64,000 nucleotides of DNA from a virus: positions 24,615 to 88,614 of the IMG/VR virus record IMGVR_UViG_3300021437_000012, one strand, 5' to 3'. Position 1 is the first letter of the stretch. Every line of letters begins with the position of its first letter. Below are positions 51,255-59,120 of the stretch, piece after piece. Under the pieces are notes generated by a model. That model made no database searches, was not told the DNA's origin, and saw nothing but the letters and a program-made list of their open reading frames with translations. The position numbers and the translations under genes are program-made.

Positions 51255-52685
51255 TCACTTGACGAGCGATAACTCTTCTATCGCCCGTGTGATTCCGACG
51301 TAATGAATATTTTGTTCTTCGAGCGTCTTTCTTCCTCCGGGGTACAAAGTCCCCTCAAGTAAGAACACCCGGCGAGCCTCAAGCCCCTTAGCCTTGTGGA
51401 CCGTCGAGCATGTTACTTGATTTTCACGTGTGCCGTCGTCTGAGAAAAGACTGTCAAGTACACGTTGAAGTTCTGTCAGAGTGACAATCCCTTCAGCGAG
51501 CACTCTCAGCGTTTCGGCGCGATCTGCGATTTCTACTGCCTTACTATCTTTCTTCGCATTCCGAGCACGGCCGACTTCAATCAATTCCCACTCATGTAAC
51601 TTCTCTAGGAATTGACTTACATCGCCGCCGTTACCAAGTTTGCGAACAAGTGCTGTAAGGCCCTTTCCGATGTCTCGCCCTTCAACCGTTGCGCGCGTTC
51701 CGTTTCGCAAGAGTGATAAACACGTCTTAACGAGCGGAGCGTTTACACGACTAAGAACGAAGTCACCGGGCGCAGCAGTTACGGCTAACTTGTCATAGGC
51801 AAGATCGGTTATCAATCCATCCGGCGCAGTGTCGGCGCATTGATAATCGGGCACGAGTGTCTGAGCAAGTTCCACGATTTTCTTAGGGCAGCGATACGTT
51901 ACTGTTAGAGGAAGCTCAACAGCATTGTATTCCGCCTTAAGTCTATCAAGTGACTCTGAATCCGCGCCGCGGAAGCGATAAATACCTTGACGGTCGTCAC
52001 CCACCACTGCGATCCTACCGTTAGGCGCCAACACTTGTTGAGCAAGTAGGATTTGCGCGGGATTCATATCTTGACACTCATCTATGACAACCAACGGGTA
52101 TTTACCTGCCACCCATTCGTTAACAAGTGGCAAGTAACACATATCCTGAAATGAGACAACCTGAGCGCGCCGCCGCGCAAGTCTCATTGCATTGAATGCG
52201 TACTCTGCGATCTGCTCGACAGTGTACTTATTCGTTGCAGGCACACAATCAAAATCGTCCGCGATTTCAATTAGTGCTTCAGAACTGTCAGCCAAGGGCA
52301 TAATCTGCTTACCCAAGTCTGACAACTTAGATACTAACGAAATGATCGTGTCAGGTGTCCCCGCCGGACAACTTTCTTCAGCTAGTACCCAAGTCCGCTG
52401 ATCGTCCACGCCTACCCCGCGCCAATTCGACCGTATGATCGAATAACCTACGGAGTGAAGCGTTTTTGCCTCCGCACGCGGATTCTTCAGCTTACGCTGC
52501 AATTCTGTTGCGATTTTCTTATTGAATGCCGCAAGTAGAATTGATGATTCTGGTGCGAATTCAAGCCCATGCAAGATAGTCGTCGTCTTGCCAGTTCCCG
52601 CGCGTGCTCGGACAACCAAATTGCCTCCGCCTACACGGAACCAATCGAAGATCGCTTCTTGCTGTGGACTCCATTTTATTGTCAT
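51255..52685 (-). CDS. UvrD/Rep-like SF1 DNA helicase
   Basis: Encodes 476 residues, shorter than UvrD. WSPQQEAIFDWF (Q motif), ARAGTGKTTT (Walker A, Lys33), PLVVIDECQDMNPAQ (Walker B), VVGDDRQGIYRFRGAD (motif III), YRCP (motif IV), STVHKAKGLEARRVFLLEG (motif V) and HYVGITRAIEEL (motif VI). All SF1A motifs are intact; the accessory 1B/2B domains are reduced. Probably unwinds DNA during phage replication or repair. Copy C of the leader precedes it. Confidence 0.92.
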   Translation of the reverse strand: MTIKWSPQQEAIFDWFRVGGGNLVVRARAGTGKTTTILHGLEFAPESSILLAAFNKKIATELQRKLKNPRAEAKTLHSVGYSIIRSNWRGVGVDDQRTWVLAEESCPAGTPDTIISLVSKLSDLGKQIMPLADSSEALIEIADDFDCVPATNKYTVEQIAEYAFNAMRLARRRAQVVSFQDMCYLPLVNEWVAGKYPLVVIDECQDMNPAQILLAQQVLAPNGRIAVVGDDRQGIYRFRGADSESLDRLKAEYNAVELPLTVTYRCPKKIVELAQTLVPDYQCADTAPDGLITDLAYDKLAVTAAPGDFVLSRVNAPLVKTCLSLLRNGTRATVEGRDIGKGLTALVRKLGNGGDVSQFLEKLHEWELIEVGRARNAKKDSKAVEIADRAETLRVLAEGIVTLTELQRVLDSLFSDDGTRENQVTCSTVHKAKGLEARRVFLLEGTLYPGGRKTLEEQNIHYVGITRAIEELSLVK

Positions 52686-52689
52686 TTTT

Positions 52690-52769
52690 GTTTCTCCCTG
52701 TAGCCTGTCTCTTCAGCGCAAGTGGGCTAAGTCTTGCGGACGCGATACCCTAACGGTATCGCGTTTCGA
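52690..52769 (-). promoter_or_regulatory. Structured leader element, copy C
   Basis: Stem 1: CGCAAG (52717-52722) with CTTGCG (52733-52738). Pseudoknot stem: TAGCC (52701-52705) with GGCTA (52725-52729). Upper hairpin: ACGCGATACC (52740-52749) with GGTATCGCGT (52755-52764), perfect 10 bp. The ribosome binding site GGGAG follows the pseudoknot directly. Confidence 0.8.
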
Positions 52770-52773
52770 CTTA

Positions 52774-53031
52774 TTACGAGAAAAAACACACATCGCAAGC
52801 GCAGTGGATTTTATCACCACCCGCCGCGATTGCACGTTGATATAAGCACTCGGCATGCCCATCATGGGGCGGCGCGAATTGTGTGCTGCCATCACGCAAA
52901 AGTTGCATGTAACTTGTGCATTCATCGCACCCGATGTGCTGTACGAAGTCCACGCCGTTGATCTTGTGTTTGTGGATTGTATCCTTTTTTACTTTCGGCT
53001 TTGGTATCTTTTCAACTTCCGCCGTTGTCAT
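52774..53031 (-). CDS. Small Cys/His-rich protein with pseudoknot leader
   Basis: Encodes 85 residues. A Lys-rich start (EKIPKPKVKKDTIHKHKING) precedes FVQHIGCDECTSYMQLLRDG and DKIHCACDVCFF, two CxxC-type pairs that could bind zinc. Function unknown. It lies between two copies of the structured element. Confidence 0.65.
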   Translation of the reverse strand: MTTAEVEKIPKPKVKKDTIHKHKINGVDFVQHIGCDECTSYMQLLRDGSTQFAPPHDGHAECLYQRAIAAGGDKIHCACDVCFFS

Positions 53032-53035
53032 TTTT

Positions 53036-53115
53036 GTTTCTCCCTGTAGCCTGTCTCTTCAGCGCAAGTGGGCTAGTTCTTGCGGACGCGATACCCTAAG
53101 AGTATCGCGTTTCGA
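53036..53115 (-). promoter_or_regulatory. Structured leader element, copy D
   Basis: Stem 1: CGCAAG (53063-53068) with CTTGCG (53079-53084). Pseudoknot stem: TAGCC (53047-53051) with GGCTA (53071-53075). Upper hairpin arms 53086-53094 and 53102-53110 (9 bp). Nearly identical to copy C except in hairpin loops. Confidence 0.8.
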
Positions 53116-53148
53116 CTTGCGGGGTTTAGTCACTTCACCCCGCTTAAG

Positions 53149-53532
53149 TTACTTCTCTGACTTCTTGACTTTCTTCGCCTTGGGCTCCGCACCCTCAGCC
53201 TTCGGCTCGCGCTTCTTGCGCGGACGCGGCGAATGGTAGAACAGCACCCAATCCGATTTCCCCGTGGATTCACCCGTCTCGGGGTCGAAGATTTCGCCGA
53301 AGTTCACCATCAGCGACTTCTCTTCGGTATCGAAGAGGGTTTTGTTCGCGCGAAGGATCGGGAGCAGCGCCTTGCGGGCTTCCTCCTGGAATACGTTGAT
53401 CACGCCGCGCTTGGCTTCCATCTCGGCGTTGAATGCCTGCTTTTCCTGCTTACGCAAGATGTTTTCGATGAACTTCTCATCGAAGCCGGCCGCCTTGAGG
53501 GTTTCCAGAACCTTGTTCTTGTCGATAGCCAT
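53149..53532 (-). CDS. Small protein with basic C-terminal tail
   Basis: Encodes 127 residues; ATG 53532 has GGGGAG seven bases upstream, while an in-frame start at 53568 lies before it. An N-terminal helix (NKVLETLKAAGFDEKFIENI) and a middle helix (FQEEARKALLPILRANKTLF) end in a Lys-rich tail with PRPRKKREPKAEGAEPKAKK. The layout resembles the paralogues at 46697 and 48519 but is more divergent. Possibly DNA-binding. More GC-rich than neighbours. Confidence 0.65.
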   Translation of the reverse strand: MAIDKNKVLETLKAAGFDEKFIENILRKQEKQAFNAEMEAKRGVINVFQEEARKALLPILRANKTLFDTEEKSLMVNFGEIFDPETGESTGKSDWVLFYHSPRPRKKREPKAEGAEPKAKKVKKSEK

Positions 53533-53551
53533 TGTGTTTCTCCCCACAATG
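53530..53551 (-). promoter_or_regulatory. Start-codon hairpin
   Basis: CATTGTG and CACAATG (7 bp, perfect) enclose the ribosome binding site GGGGAG in an 8-nt loop; the start ATG is the 3' end of the stem. This structure could gate translation of the 127-residue protein. Confidence 0.65.
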
Positions 53552-53591
53552 CACGCGGAGATTATCACCGCGCGTCGCCCATTTTCCCAAC

Positions 53592-54303
53592 GGGACGATC
53601 AACCCTTTCTAACTTCCGCATTTGGTTTTAGGTGACGGTTAACGCGGGTAGATACCCCGACCGTGACACTCTACGTTAGAAAGGGTTGACCGTCCCGCGA
53701 TTCACACATGCGACCCTTGGGAGAAAGGTGTCCTCGCCGCACAATGGAATCACGGTTAAATGACGGTTTTGTTTAGTTGTCAAAAGACTCTTTCGAGTCC
53801 TACAAACCCCGATTAACGGTATCTATCGATCCTTCGGCCATCCCTCACGGTCAGCCGATTTCATATCCAACTTCCGGCCTCGTTTACTTCTTGAGTTACG
53901 TATCTAATGTCGATCCCCGTAGGGTACTCTCATCCTGATACGTATCCGGGTCTATCGTTGGATTACGGATCTCCCTTGTCCCGTGTTACTGTCGGGGTGT
54001 TTGATGAGCGAGTAGACTATACTCGCTCATCTTACTGGGAATCCCTGATACCCCTGTCCGCGTATCTCGTCTAGTCCTCGTGTCCACTTGGGAGAAGTGA
54101 TTTTTCCGGGGGACGTGATACGGGATGAGATTGTCTCATTAGACTCTATTACTAGAGTCCTAGGACCTCCCAGTCACCCGTCGCATCGCACTCTACCACG
54201 TATCAACTTAACTATAGTAGAGGATCCAACACTCAAGAGTGTTGACGCGACTAGGTTATGTTCAAAGAACTAAGGTCAAGGTGTTTGTACACTTCAACCT
54301 TAC
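53592..54303 (-). ncRNA. Candidate large structured non-coding RNA
   Basis: About 0.7 kb without a credible gene, downstream of a consensus - strand promoter (54310-54338). It holds many inverted repeats: a perfect 12-bp hairpin at 54003-54031, 7-bp hairpin 54142-54159 (loop TTAC), 54227-54244, 54125-54139, an 8-bp stem 53897-53904/53937-53944, a GAAA-capped stem 53786-53799, and a 22-bp stem (one G-U) pairing 53592-53613 with 53675-53696. TTCTCCCAAG occurs twice. Size and complexity recall giant phage RNAs (GOLLD, ROOL) but I cannot match a family. The 3' end is uncertain; it may be near 53785. Confidence 0.55.
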
Positions 54304-54309
54304 ATTAAT

Positions 54310-54338
54310 AGTATAATACGAGTCCTATACAATGTCAA
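54310..54338 (-). promoter_or_regulatory. Sigma70 promoter facing the gene-free region
   Basis: On the - strand TTGACA (54333-54338), 17-nt spacer, TATACT (54310-54315). It points away from the primase operon into about 0.75 kb without genes, so its first product would be a non-coding RNA or a very long leader. Confidence 0.85.
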
Positions 54339-54410
54339 GGGTTTTGGTGTCAATTGGGTACGTATAGATTTTGATCACCTTCCTGTAAAGATATCATAAA
54401 AGTTATGGGT

Positions 54411-54444
54411 GTGTCTAATTAGACACGCGTCCTAAATTAAGGAC
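54411..54444. other. Two adjacent palindromes
   Basis: GTGTCTAATTAGACAC (54411-54426) is a perfect 16-bp palindrome. GTCCTAAATTAAGGAC (54429-54444) is an imperfect one two bases later. They sit between the - strand promoter and the tandem repeats. They may be repressor operators or replication-initiator sites. Confidence 0.7.
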
Positions 54445-54455
54445 ACTTCCCAAGG

Positions 54456-54663
54456 TACGGTCCTAGGACTCACCAGGTTAGGTCTAGTCGCGTTCCCTGG
54501 TACGGTCCTAGGACTCACCAGGTTAGGTCTAGTCGCGTTCCCTGGTACGGTCCTAGGACTCACCAGGTTAGGTCTAGTCGCGTTCCCTGGTACGGTCCTA
54601 GGGACTCACCAGGTTAGGTCTAGTCGCGTTCCCTGGTACGGTCCTAGGGACTCACCAGGTAAG
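54456..54663. repeat. 45-46-bp tandem repeats, five copies
   Basis: Units begin TACGGTCCTAGG at 54456, 54501, 54546, 54591 and 54637; the last is cut to 27 bp. Each contains the palindrome GTCCTAGGAC (the last two with an extra G) and an ACCAGG...CCTGGT inverted repeat. There are no unique spacers, so it is not CRISPR. Near the primase gene and palindromes it is a candidate replication origin or partition/repressor array. Confidence 0.88.
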
Positions 54664-54664
54664 G

Positions 54665-54835
54665 TTATGTACGATCTAACTCTTCTCGCGCTGCCACTAT
54701 GCAACTTTCAATGTGTACTAATTTACGTCGAAGTTCTTTATCATCTAACATAGACACAACTGGCCTGCGTAGTATATAATCAAAATCTTCTTTTGCGTCC
54801 TCTACGTATCGTTGGATCTTATCTGGGTTTTTCAT
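54665..54835 (-). CDS. Small helical protein
   Basis: A 56-residue frame starting in a TAATG overlap with the upstream gene. Sequence is helical and charged: KNPDKIQRYVEDAKEDFDYI, then SMLDDKELRRKLVHIESCIV. Coupling and codon use support a real gene. It ends where the tandem repeats begin. Function unknown. Confidence 0.65.
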   Translation of the reverse strand: MKNPDKIQRYVEDAKEDFDYILRRPVVSMLDDKELRRKLVHIESCIVAAREELDRT

Positions 54836-55068
54836 TATGCTGCTTCCTCTGAAGTTAAATTCTTCAGTATGTAGTCCCTAATTGCAAGTTGCAGCACTAC
54901 ATGCAAATGCCGACCTTTCTGTTGTGCGAATTCTTTTAACACATCCCTCATTTCAGGTGGAATTGGACCTACATACACCCAAGGCAAATCTTTATCAATA
55001 GGTCCATAATCGACCGCGTTACGTGCTCGCGCACCCAATCTACTAGGCATCTGAGTTTTCGTTTCCAT
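54835..55068 (-). CDS. Small protein, possibly RHH-like
   Basis: Encodes 77 residues. ATG 55068 has AAGGGG eight bases upstream; a GTG at 55077 is an alternative. LPWVYVGPIPPEMRDVLKEF then FAQQKGRHLHVVLQLAIRDY resembles a strand followed by two helices, as in ribbon-helix-helix regulators. It overlaps the primase gene by 26 nt. It could bind the repeats next door (inference). Confidence 0.6.
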   Translation of the reverse strand: METKTQMPSRLGARARNAVDYGPIDKDLPWVYVGPIPPEMRDVLKEFAQQKGRHLHVVLQLAIRDYILKNLTSEEAA

Positions 55069-57676
55069 GACTGTCACCCCTTATTTCTAGGTTGAATCCT
55101 CCTATGTCAAGACCGGAGAGATTCGCTTTATTTATTGAAATTGCAACCCAACTTCTGCCGAGATACAGTCGTGCAGGATCTGTAACATATCCGTCTCTTT
55201 TGAGATTTTCATAGACCATACTCCTGTAGGCTTGCTGCGTAAGTGGGTCTAGTGCAGAGTCAGTTCTGCGCGACCACTCTCTAAGTCTAGCAACACATAC
55301 CCGCAATCTCAAGAGAATCTCGCTACGGTTGATATCGTACGCCCATTCGCGTCCGCATGTTACAAATCCAGCCTCACTCATAGATGAAATATCTTCTATC
55401 AAAGCATCTAATGCCACTCGCGGACGTGCGCCAACCACTGGAATCATGTCATCTAGCATATCGGCAATGCCTGCATCCACCCATTCATCGGTATACTTAC
55501 TCGCGTGGTGGCCCATCGACATAAAGAAGGAAGTCATTGCAGACCAACCAAATAAAACACACGCTATCGAAGTCACTACACGTCCCGGCGGTTCCATCAA
55601 ACCACGCAACTTTTTACGCGCGATGCCGTCTGCTCGTTTATACGCACCAGTCCAAATTTGGTGCATTTGTGGCTCTATTTCTTGTAGTGTGTACCTTAAG
55701 TACGGATAAAGAAACCCTCTCAATGGTAATGCGTACATCTGAGTAAGGATCTTCTTAGTGCGTGGCTCTGACGGCGGCACATTTACGGGCACCATACGTT
55801 CTCGTGTTGCAGGGTCTTCCGGTCCAGTCTCTCCAACTAAGGCAACTGGCGCAATTAAGCGAAACGAAGTAACTGATAAGTCTGGTCGTCCACGGTCATC
55901 AAAACCACCGTTGTAAATTTCGCGCAATCGCCGCTTATTTAAATCAGTCTCACGATCCCCTGCGCGATACTCATCAAAGGCAATTGGTACGATGGAGTTA
56001 CTTGCGAGTAATCTAAGCAGGACGAACTTAGTGTGTCCAATGGTGTTCATTTCACCACGCCCGTAGTCCCATCCGCTCATACGTAGCAGCACACCAGTTG
56101 TCTCGGATTTACCAGATCCTTGTGTTCCATACACATTAAGGATCGGAAAACCTCCCGACTCTTTTCTAATCTCTTCTGCAAACGGACAAGCTGCAAACCA
56201 TCCCATCATAGGTACTATTACTTTAGGTTGGTGCAAATGAGCTAGTTGATCTGCAACTTGATGTACTAATTCCTTATTAGCTCGTTGACGTAAGTTCAGC
56301 GGAGCAAATCGAAACGACCCGGTAAGCAAATCTTTTTCGTCCAACGGTGCGTACACCCATTCAGATTCCGTTTCTTTTCCATTCGCGGAGTACACGCCAT
56401 CCGGCATAACGTACACTTTTTTTTCTAACTTCTCGTCATAAACCATCCCAGCGTATCGTAGTCCTTTTTTAGCTGGCGTCGGCGTATTCGCAAGGATTGC
56501 ACGTATCACTTGTATGTCACGGTCGGAACCTGTAAACCAATGAGTTTGCTGGGGCAACGCATTTCTAAAATCCCGAGCCGACGCAAATAACCGATTATCA
56601 ATAATCGAAATAGGATGTTCACCTTCAGCAGTTGAATCCCATTCAACTTGCAGTCTCTCAGGAGATCCATCGGGGTCTACAATACGCATAATGGGTTTCA
56701 GTACAAATGAAGATATCGCGGTTGGTTCAGCGTCATCTTTTCCAACTCTGACGTATTTTTTTGTAAGGTCGTCGATGATTAAATCGAATCCTTCACCTAC
56801 AGGTTTCAGCAAAGGTGCGCTAACTAACTTCTGTAGATCTTCGGTATTCCCACCCGAAATGAAAAAATCTGTTATATCAAACCCTTGCTTATTAATCGTA
56901 GGCCATCGTAAAACGCGGACTTCCGTTACATGAGCAACAAGACTACGCCCGACTTTGAACGCACCTTTTTTCCCAGGTTCATCATTGTCATACGCAATCA
57001 CTACCGACTTGCCTTGAAACAACAAACTCCATTCATCTTTCCAAGTTCCGGCACCACCTGTGTTTGTAACTGCATTTAGGCCGTGGGACAACGCACACAG
57101 AGTATCGGACTCACCTTCGCATAGGTAAAGTGGAGTACCATCGGATTCTTTGGTTAGCTGTTCTACCGGAAACAGATTCACACCACGTCCTGCGTCAATC
57201 GGCAACATCTTTGGATTTCCACCAGGCAGATACTTCCGCACGTCTATGCACTGCCCACCTTCATTCATTACCGGGATTGTCACTCTAGTATCATTCCAAC
57301 CAATTTTGTACTTAATAAGAATTTCCTTCGACCAGCTTCTAGTCCTACACAGTGCCATCCTTTTTTTCTTATCATTCATGAGTCTCTGATGCCACTGCTC
57401 AATAAGATCCGACGATACGATAGGCTGTGCCTGTGGAGCTTCAGTCCGTTCTTTTTTCGACACCATGCTTTTGAGCTTATTGATATCCCCCGAACCACAT
57501 CCTGCAAAACATTTCCATTTACCTGTTTTTAGATTAAGAGACAGCGAATTTTGTGAATCAGGATGAAGAATACATAACGTCGATACCTGTTCTCTATCTG
57601 CGGGAATTACACGTCCAAGGATAACTGAAAATTCATGAACGTATGACACAGTGCGTCCTTGCGGTGAAGCTTGCAT
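55043..57676 (-). CDS. Primase-ATPase (zinc finger, TOPRIM, P-loop)
   Basis: Encodes 877 residues; ATG 57676 follows GCGAGGAATCTTCA. LCILHPDSQNSLSLNLKTG then WKCFAGCGSGDI is a CHC2-like zinc site (~35-62); YLCEGESDTLCAL and SVVIAYDNDEPGK are TOPRIM acids (~185-235), as in DnaG. A linker leads to Walker A YGTQGSGKSE (~517-524) and IVPIAFDEYR, an ATPase related to phage/plasmid helicase-type domains rather than DnaB. It probably primes and unwinds at the replication fork. No separate DnaB-like helicase is seen in the window. Confidence 0.85.
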   Translation of the reverse strand: MQASPQGRTVSYVHEFSVILGRVIPADREQVSTLCILHPDSQNSLSLNLKTGKWKCFAGCGSGDINKLKSMVSKKERTEAPQAQPIVSSDLIEQWHQRLMNDKKKRMALCRTRSWSKEILIKYKIGWNDTRVTIPVMNEGGQCIDVRKYLPGGNPKMLPIDAGRGVNLFPVEQLTKESDGTPLYLCEGESDTLCALSHGLNAVTNTGGAGTWKDEWSLLFQGKSVVIAYDNDEPGKKGAFKVGRSLVAHVTEVRVLRWPTINKQGFDITDFFISGGNTEDLQKLVSAPLLKPVGEGFDLIIDDLTKKYVRVGKDDAEPTAISSFVLKPIMRIVDPDGSPERLQVEWDSTAEGEHPISIIDNRLFASARDFRNALPQQTHWFTGSDRDIQVIRAILANTPTPAKKGLRYAGMVYDEKLEKKVYVMPDGVYSANGKETESEWVYAPLDEKDLLTGSFRFAPLNLRQRANKELVHQVADQLAHLHQPKVIVPMMGWFAACPFAEEIRKESGGFPILNVYGTQGSGKSETTGVLLRMSGWDYGRGEMNTIGHTKFVLLRLLASNSIVPIAFDEYRAGDRETDLNKRRLREIYNGGFDDRGRPDLSVTSFRLIAPVALVGETGPEDPATRERMVPVNVPPSEPRTKKILTQMYALPLRGFLYPYLRYTLQEIEPQMHQIWTGAYKRADGIARKKLRGLMEPPGRVVTSIACVLFGWSAMTSFFMSMGHHASKYTDEWVDAGIADMLDDMIPVVGARPRVALDALIEDISSMSEAGFVTCGREWAYDINRSEILLRLRVCVARLREWSRRTDSALDPLTQQAYRSMVYENLKRDGYVTDPARLYLGRSWVAISINKANLSGLDIGGFNLEIRGDSHGNENSDA

Positions 57677-57687
57677 TGAAGATTCCT

Positions 57688-57722
57688 CGCCCTGCACTCA
57701 TCTTCACGAAGAGTGCAGGGCG
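57688..57722 (-). promoter_or_regulatory. 12-bp intergenic hairpin before the primase start
   Basis: CGCCCTGCACTC (57688-57699) pairs perfectly with GAGTGCAGGGCG (57711-57722), loop 11 nt. On the - strand it is followed by the primase ribosome binding site, not a T tract, so an RNA-processing, stability or translation role is more likely than termination. Confidence 0.65.
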
Positions 57723-57739
57723 GTCGCAATGTGTTTAAG

Positions 57740-58480
57740 CTAAGCGTCTGATTCGTCATCCCCACTATTTTCTGTAGTAGGTTCTGAATCGAACGCACCA
57801 GGGTCGATATCGATCTTCTTAGAGGCTTCGTAACTATCAATCAGAGACGCGATCAACTTGGGATTGGTGATTTCTCCCTTATCGGTAAAAACGAATTGAT
57901 CGTACTTCTCACCATGCTTGACTGACAACTCCGTCCAAGTAGTGAGCCGTTTACGATTCGCCTTGATTAAGGTTAACAGGTAATCTGAAAGTGCTTTGTT
58001 GCTCATCACCGGAATATTGAGCATCTCGACTTTCTCTTCCGCCCCATTACGATGAACGACAAGCAGTGTATTTTCTGCGCACGCTTTCGCGCGTCCGGTC
58101 TTCGCACTACCGAATTGGTTCATCGGGCATTGAGCACATGGGAAGTTAACGTGGTCTACACGTTCACCCTTCCAAATGATGAATCCGTTGCCTTTTCCAT
58201 TACCGCGTGACGAACAATCAGGCGGCACGTGTGACCCAGGCTCAAAAGGTTTTGCGTAATACCGGCGAAGCCCGCCACGACGGTCGATGATCGCGACTTT
58301 AGCAGGCCACGTATCCGGGGTTTTGATTGATAATCTAGGAAGTCCGAGTCCTGCTTTTAATTCAGCTTCTTCCGCAGCTTCCGCGGCCATGATTTCATCC
58401 AACTTTGCTTGAATAACAGCAGAAGTTGGCGCCATCTTTTGCACCGCTTCAGTGGTCTTTTTCTTCACTACTTTTTTCAT
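57740..58480 (-). CDS. Putative ssDNA-binding-type phage protein
   Basis: Encodes 246 residues; AAAGGGAAACCG precedes ATG 58480. A basic start (KKVVKKKTTEAVQKMAP), then HVPPDCSSRGNGKGNGFI, FPCAQCPMNQFGSAKTGRAK, AC, and TTWTELSVKH. The four Cys could form a zinc site. The acidic tail (SEPTTENSGDDESDA) recalls SSB-type C-termini. This pattern occurs in phage proteins beside primases; ssDNA binding is an inference. Confidence 0.6.
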   Translation of the reverse strand: MKKVVKKKTTEAVQKMAPTSAVIQAKLDEIMAAEAAEEAELKAGLGLPRLSIKTPDTWPAKVAIIDRRGGLRRYYAKPFEPGSHVPPDCSSRGNGKGNGFIIWKGERVDHVNFPCAQCPMNQFGSAKTGRAKACAENTLLVVHRNGAEEKVEMLNIPVMSNKALSDYLLTLIKANRKRLTTWTELSVKHGEKYDQFVFTDKGEITNPKLIASLIDSYEASKKIDIDPGAFDSEPTTENSGDDESDA

Positions 58481-58959
58481 CGGTTTCCCTTTCCGCGCGT
58501 TTTGCGCGCCCCTAGTGTATGCCACGGTGTAACGGTAAGCCCATACTTTGTTGGATTTTTATGTATCCCTGGAAGTAGCTCCTCTGATTCTTCCTCCCTA
58601 TTGAAGAACGCATTTAAGGTCTGCGAATGAATAGTAATAAAATCTTCTTTTACTCCTGCTTTCTCAAGTGCCTTCATGAACTTATTACGATCTTCCATTT
58701 TAACCGATGTGCGGAATTGAATAAAAACCATGCCACCATCTACTCGTATGTTTTTTACTTCCCCGTCGATCATGCGTTGCATTAGTATTCTCTGAATTGC
58801 TTGCGCTGCATGTAACGCCTCGTCTGCGTATTCCTTTCGTTTTTCGTATTCATAAGTTAGTTTGAAAAACGTTTTCGCGAGTCCTTCCAGCGGTATGTCT
58901 TTCGCTGCTATATCAAGGTCTTCCGGTGGTTTACCGTACCCGATCTTAGGTTTCGACAT
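58477..58959 (-). CDS. Hypothetical replication-operon protein
   Basis: Encodes 160 residues; GGAGG precedes ATG 58959 by 8 nt. GLAKTFFKLTYEYEKRKEYA is a helix; MVFIQFRTSVKMEDRNKFMK and KEDFITIHSQTLNAFFNREE follow. First gene after a - strand promoter and overlapping the SSB-like gene by 4 nt. No family recognised. Confidence 0.65.
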   Translation of the reverse strand: MSKPKIGYGKPPEDLDIAAKDIPLEGLAKTFFKLTYEYEKRKEYADEALHAAQAIQRILMQRMIDGEVKNIRVDGGMVFIQFRTSVKMEDRNKFMKALEKAGVKEDFITIHSQTLNAFFNREEESEELLPGIHKNPTKYGLTVTPWHTLGARKTRGKGNR

Positions 58960-58983
58960 ACGTTATACCTCCAATCATGTACC

Positions 58984-59012
58984 AGTGTATCATACTTTTA
59001 CTGTATTGTCAA
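58984..59012 (-). promoter_or_regulatory. Sigma70 promoter of the replication operon
   Basis: On the - strand TTGACA (59007-59012), 17-nt spacer, TACACT (58984-58989) with TGA before it as an extended -10. Start near 58977, 18 nt before the 58959 gene. Confidence 0.78.
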
Positions 59013-59120
59013 GTCCGGTGATACCCTATCTAACTTAGTTCGCATGTACGCCTCTTTTCGCTGTCCAATTAATATGCCAACTAAACGGTATAGCATCGCA
59101 GTAAACTCAAATTGTTTCAT
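58998..59120 (-). CDS. Very small basic protein
   Basis: A 40-residue frame from ATG 59120 (ATGA overlap; GGAGCGCA precedes it): KQFEFTAMLYRLVGILIGQR then KEAYMRTKLDRVS. Its end overlaps the promoter -35. Support is coupling and ribosome binding site only. Confidence 0.45.
   Translation of the reverse strand: MKQFEFTAMLYRLVGILIGQRKEAYMRTKLDRVSPDLTIQ

Noticed and set aside
53755-53783. Second - strand promoter (TTGACA-N17-TTTAAC)
   Set aside because: The -10 matches only four of six bases; it may be part of the structured region.
54088-54273. 61-codon + strand frame in the gene-free region
   Set aside because: It spans several hairpins, lacks a ribosome binding site and has no recognisable motif.
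54456-54663. CRISPR array
   Set aside because: Repeats are directly adjacent with no unique spacers, and no cas genes are near.
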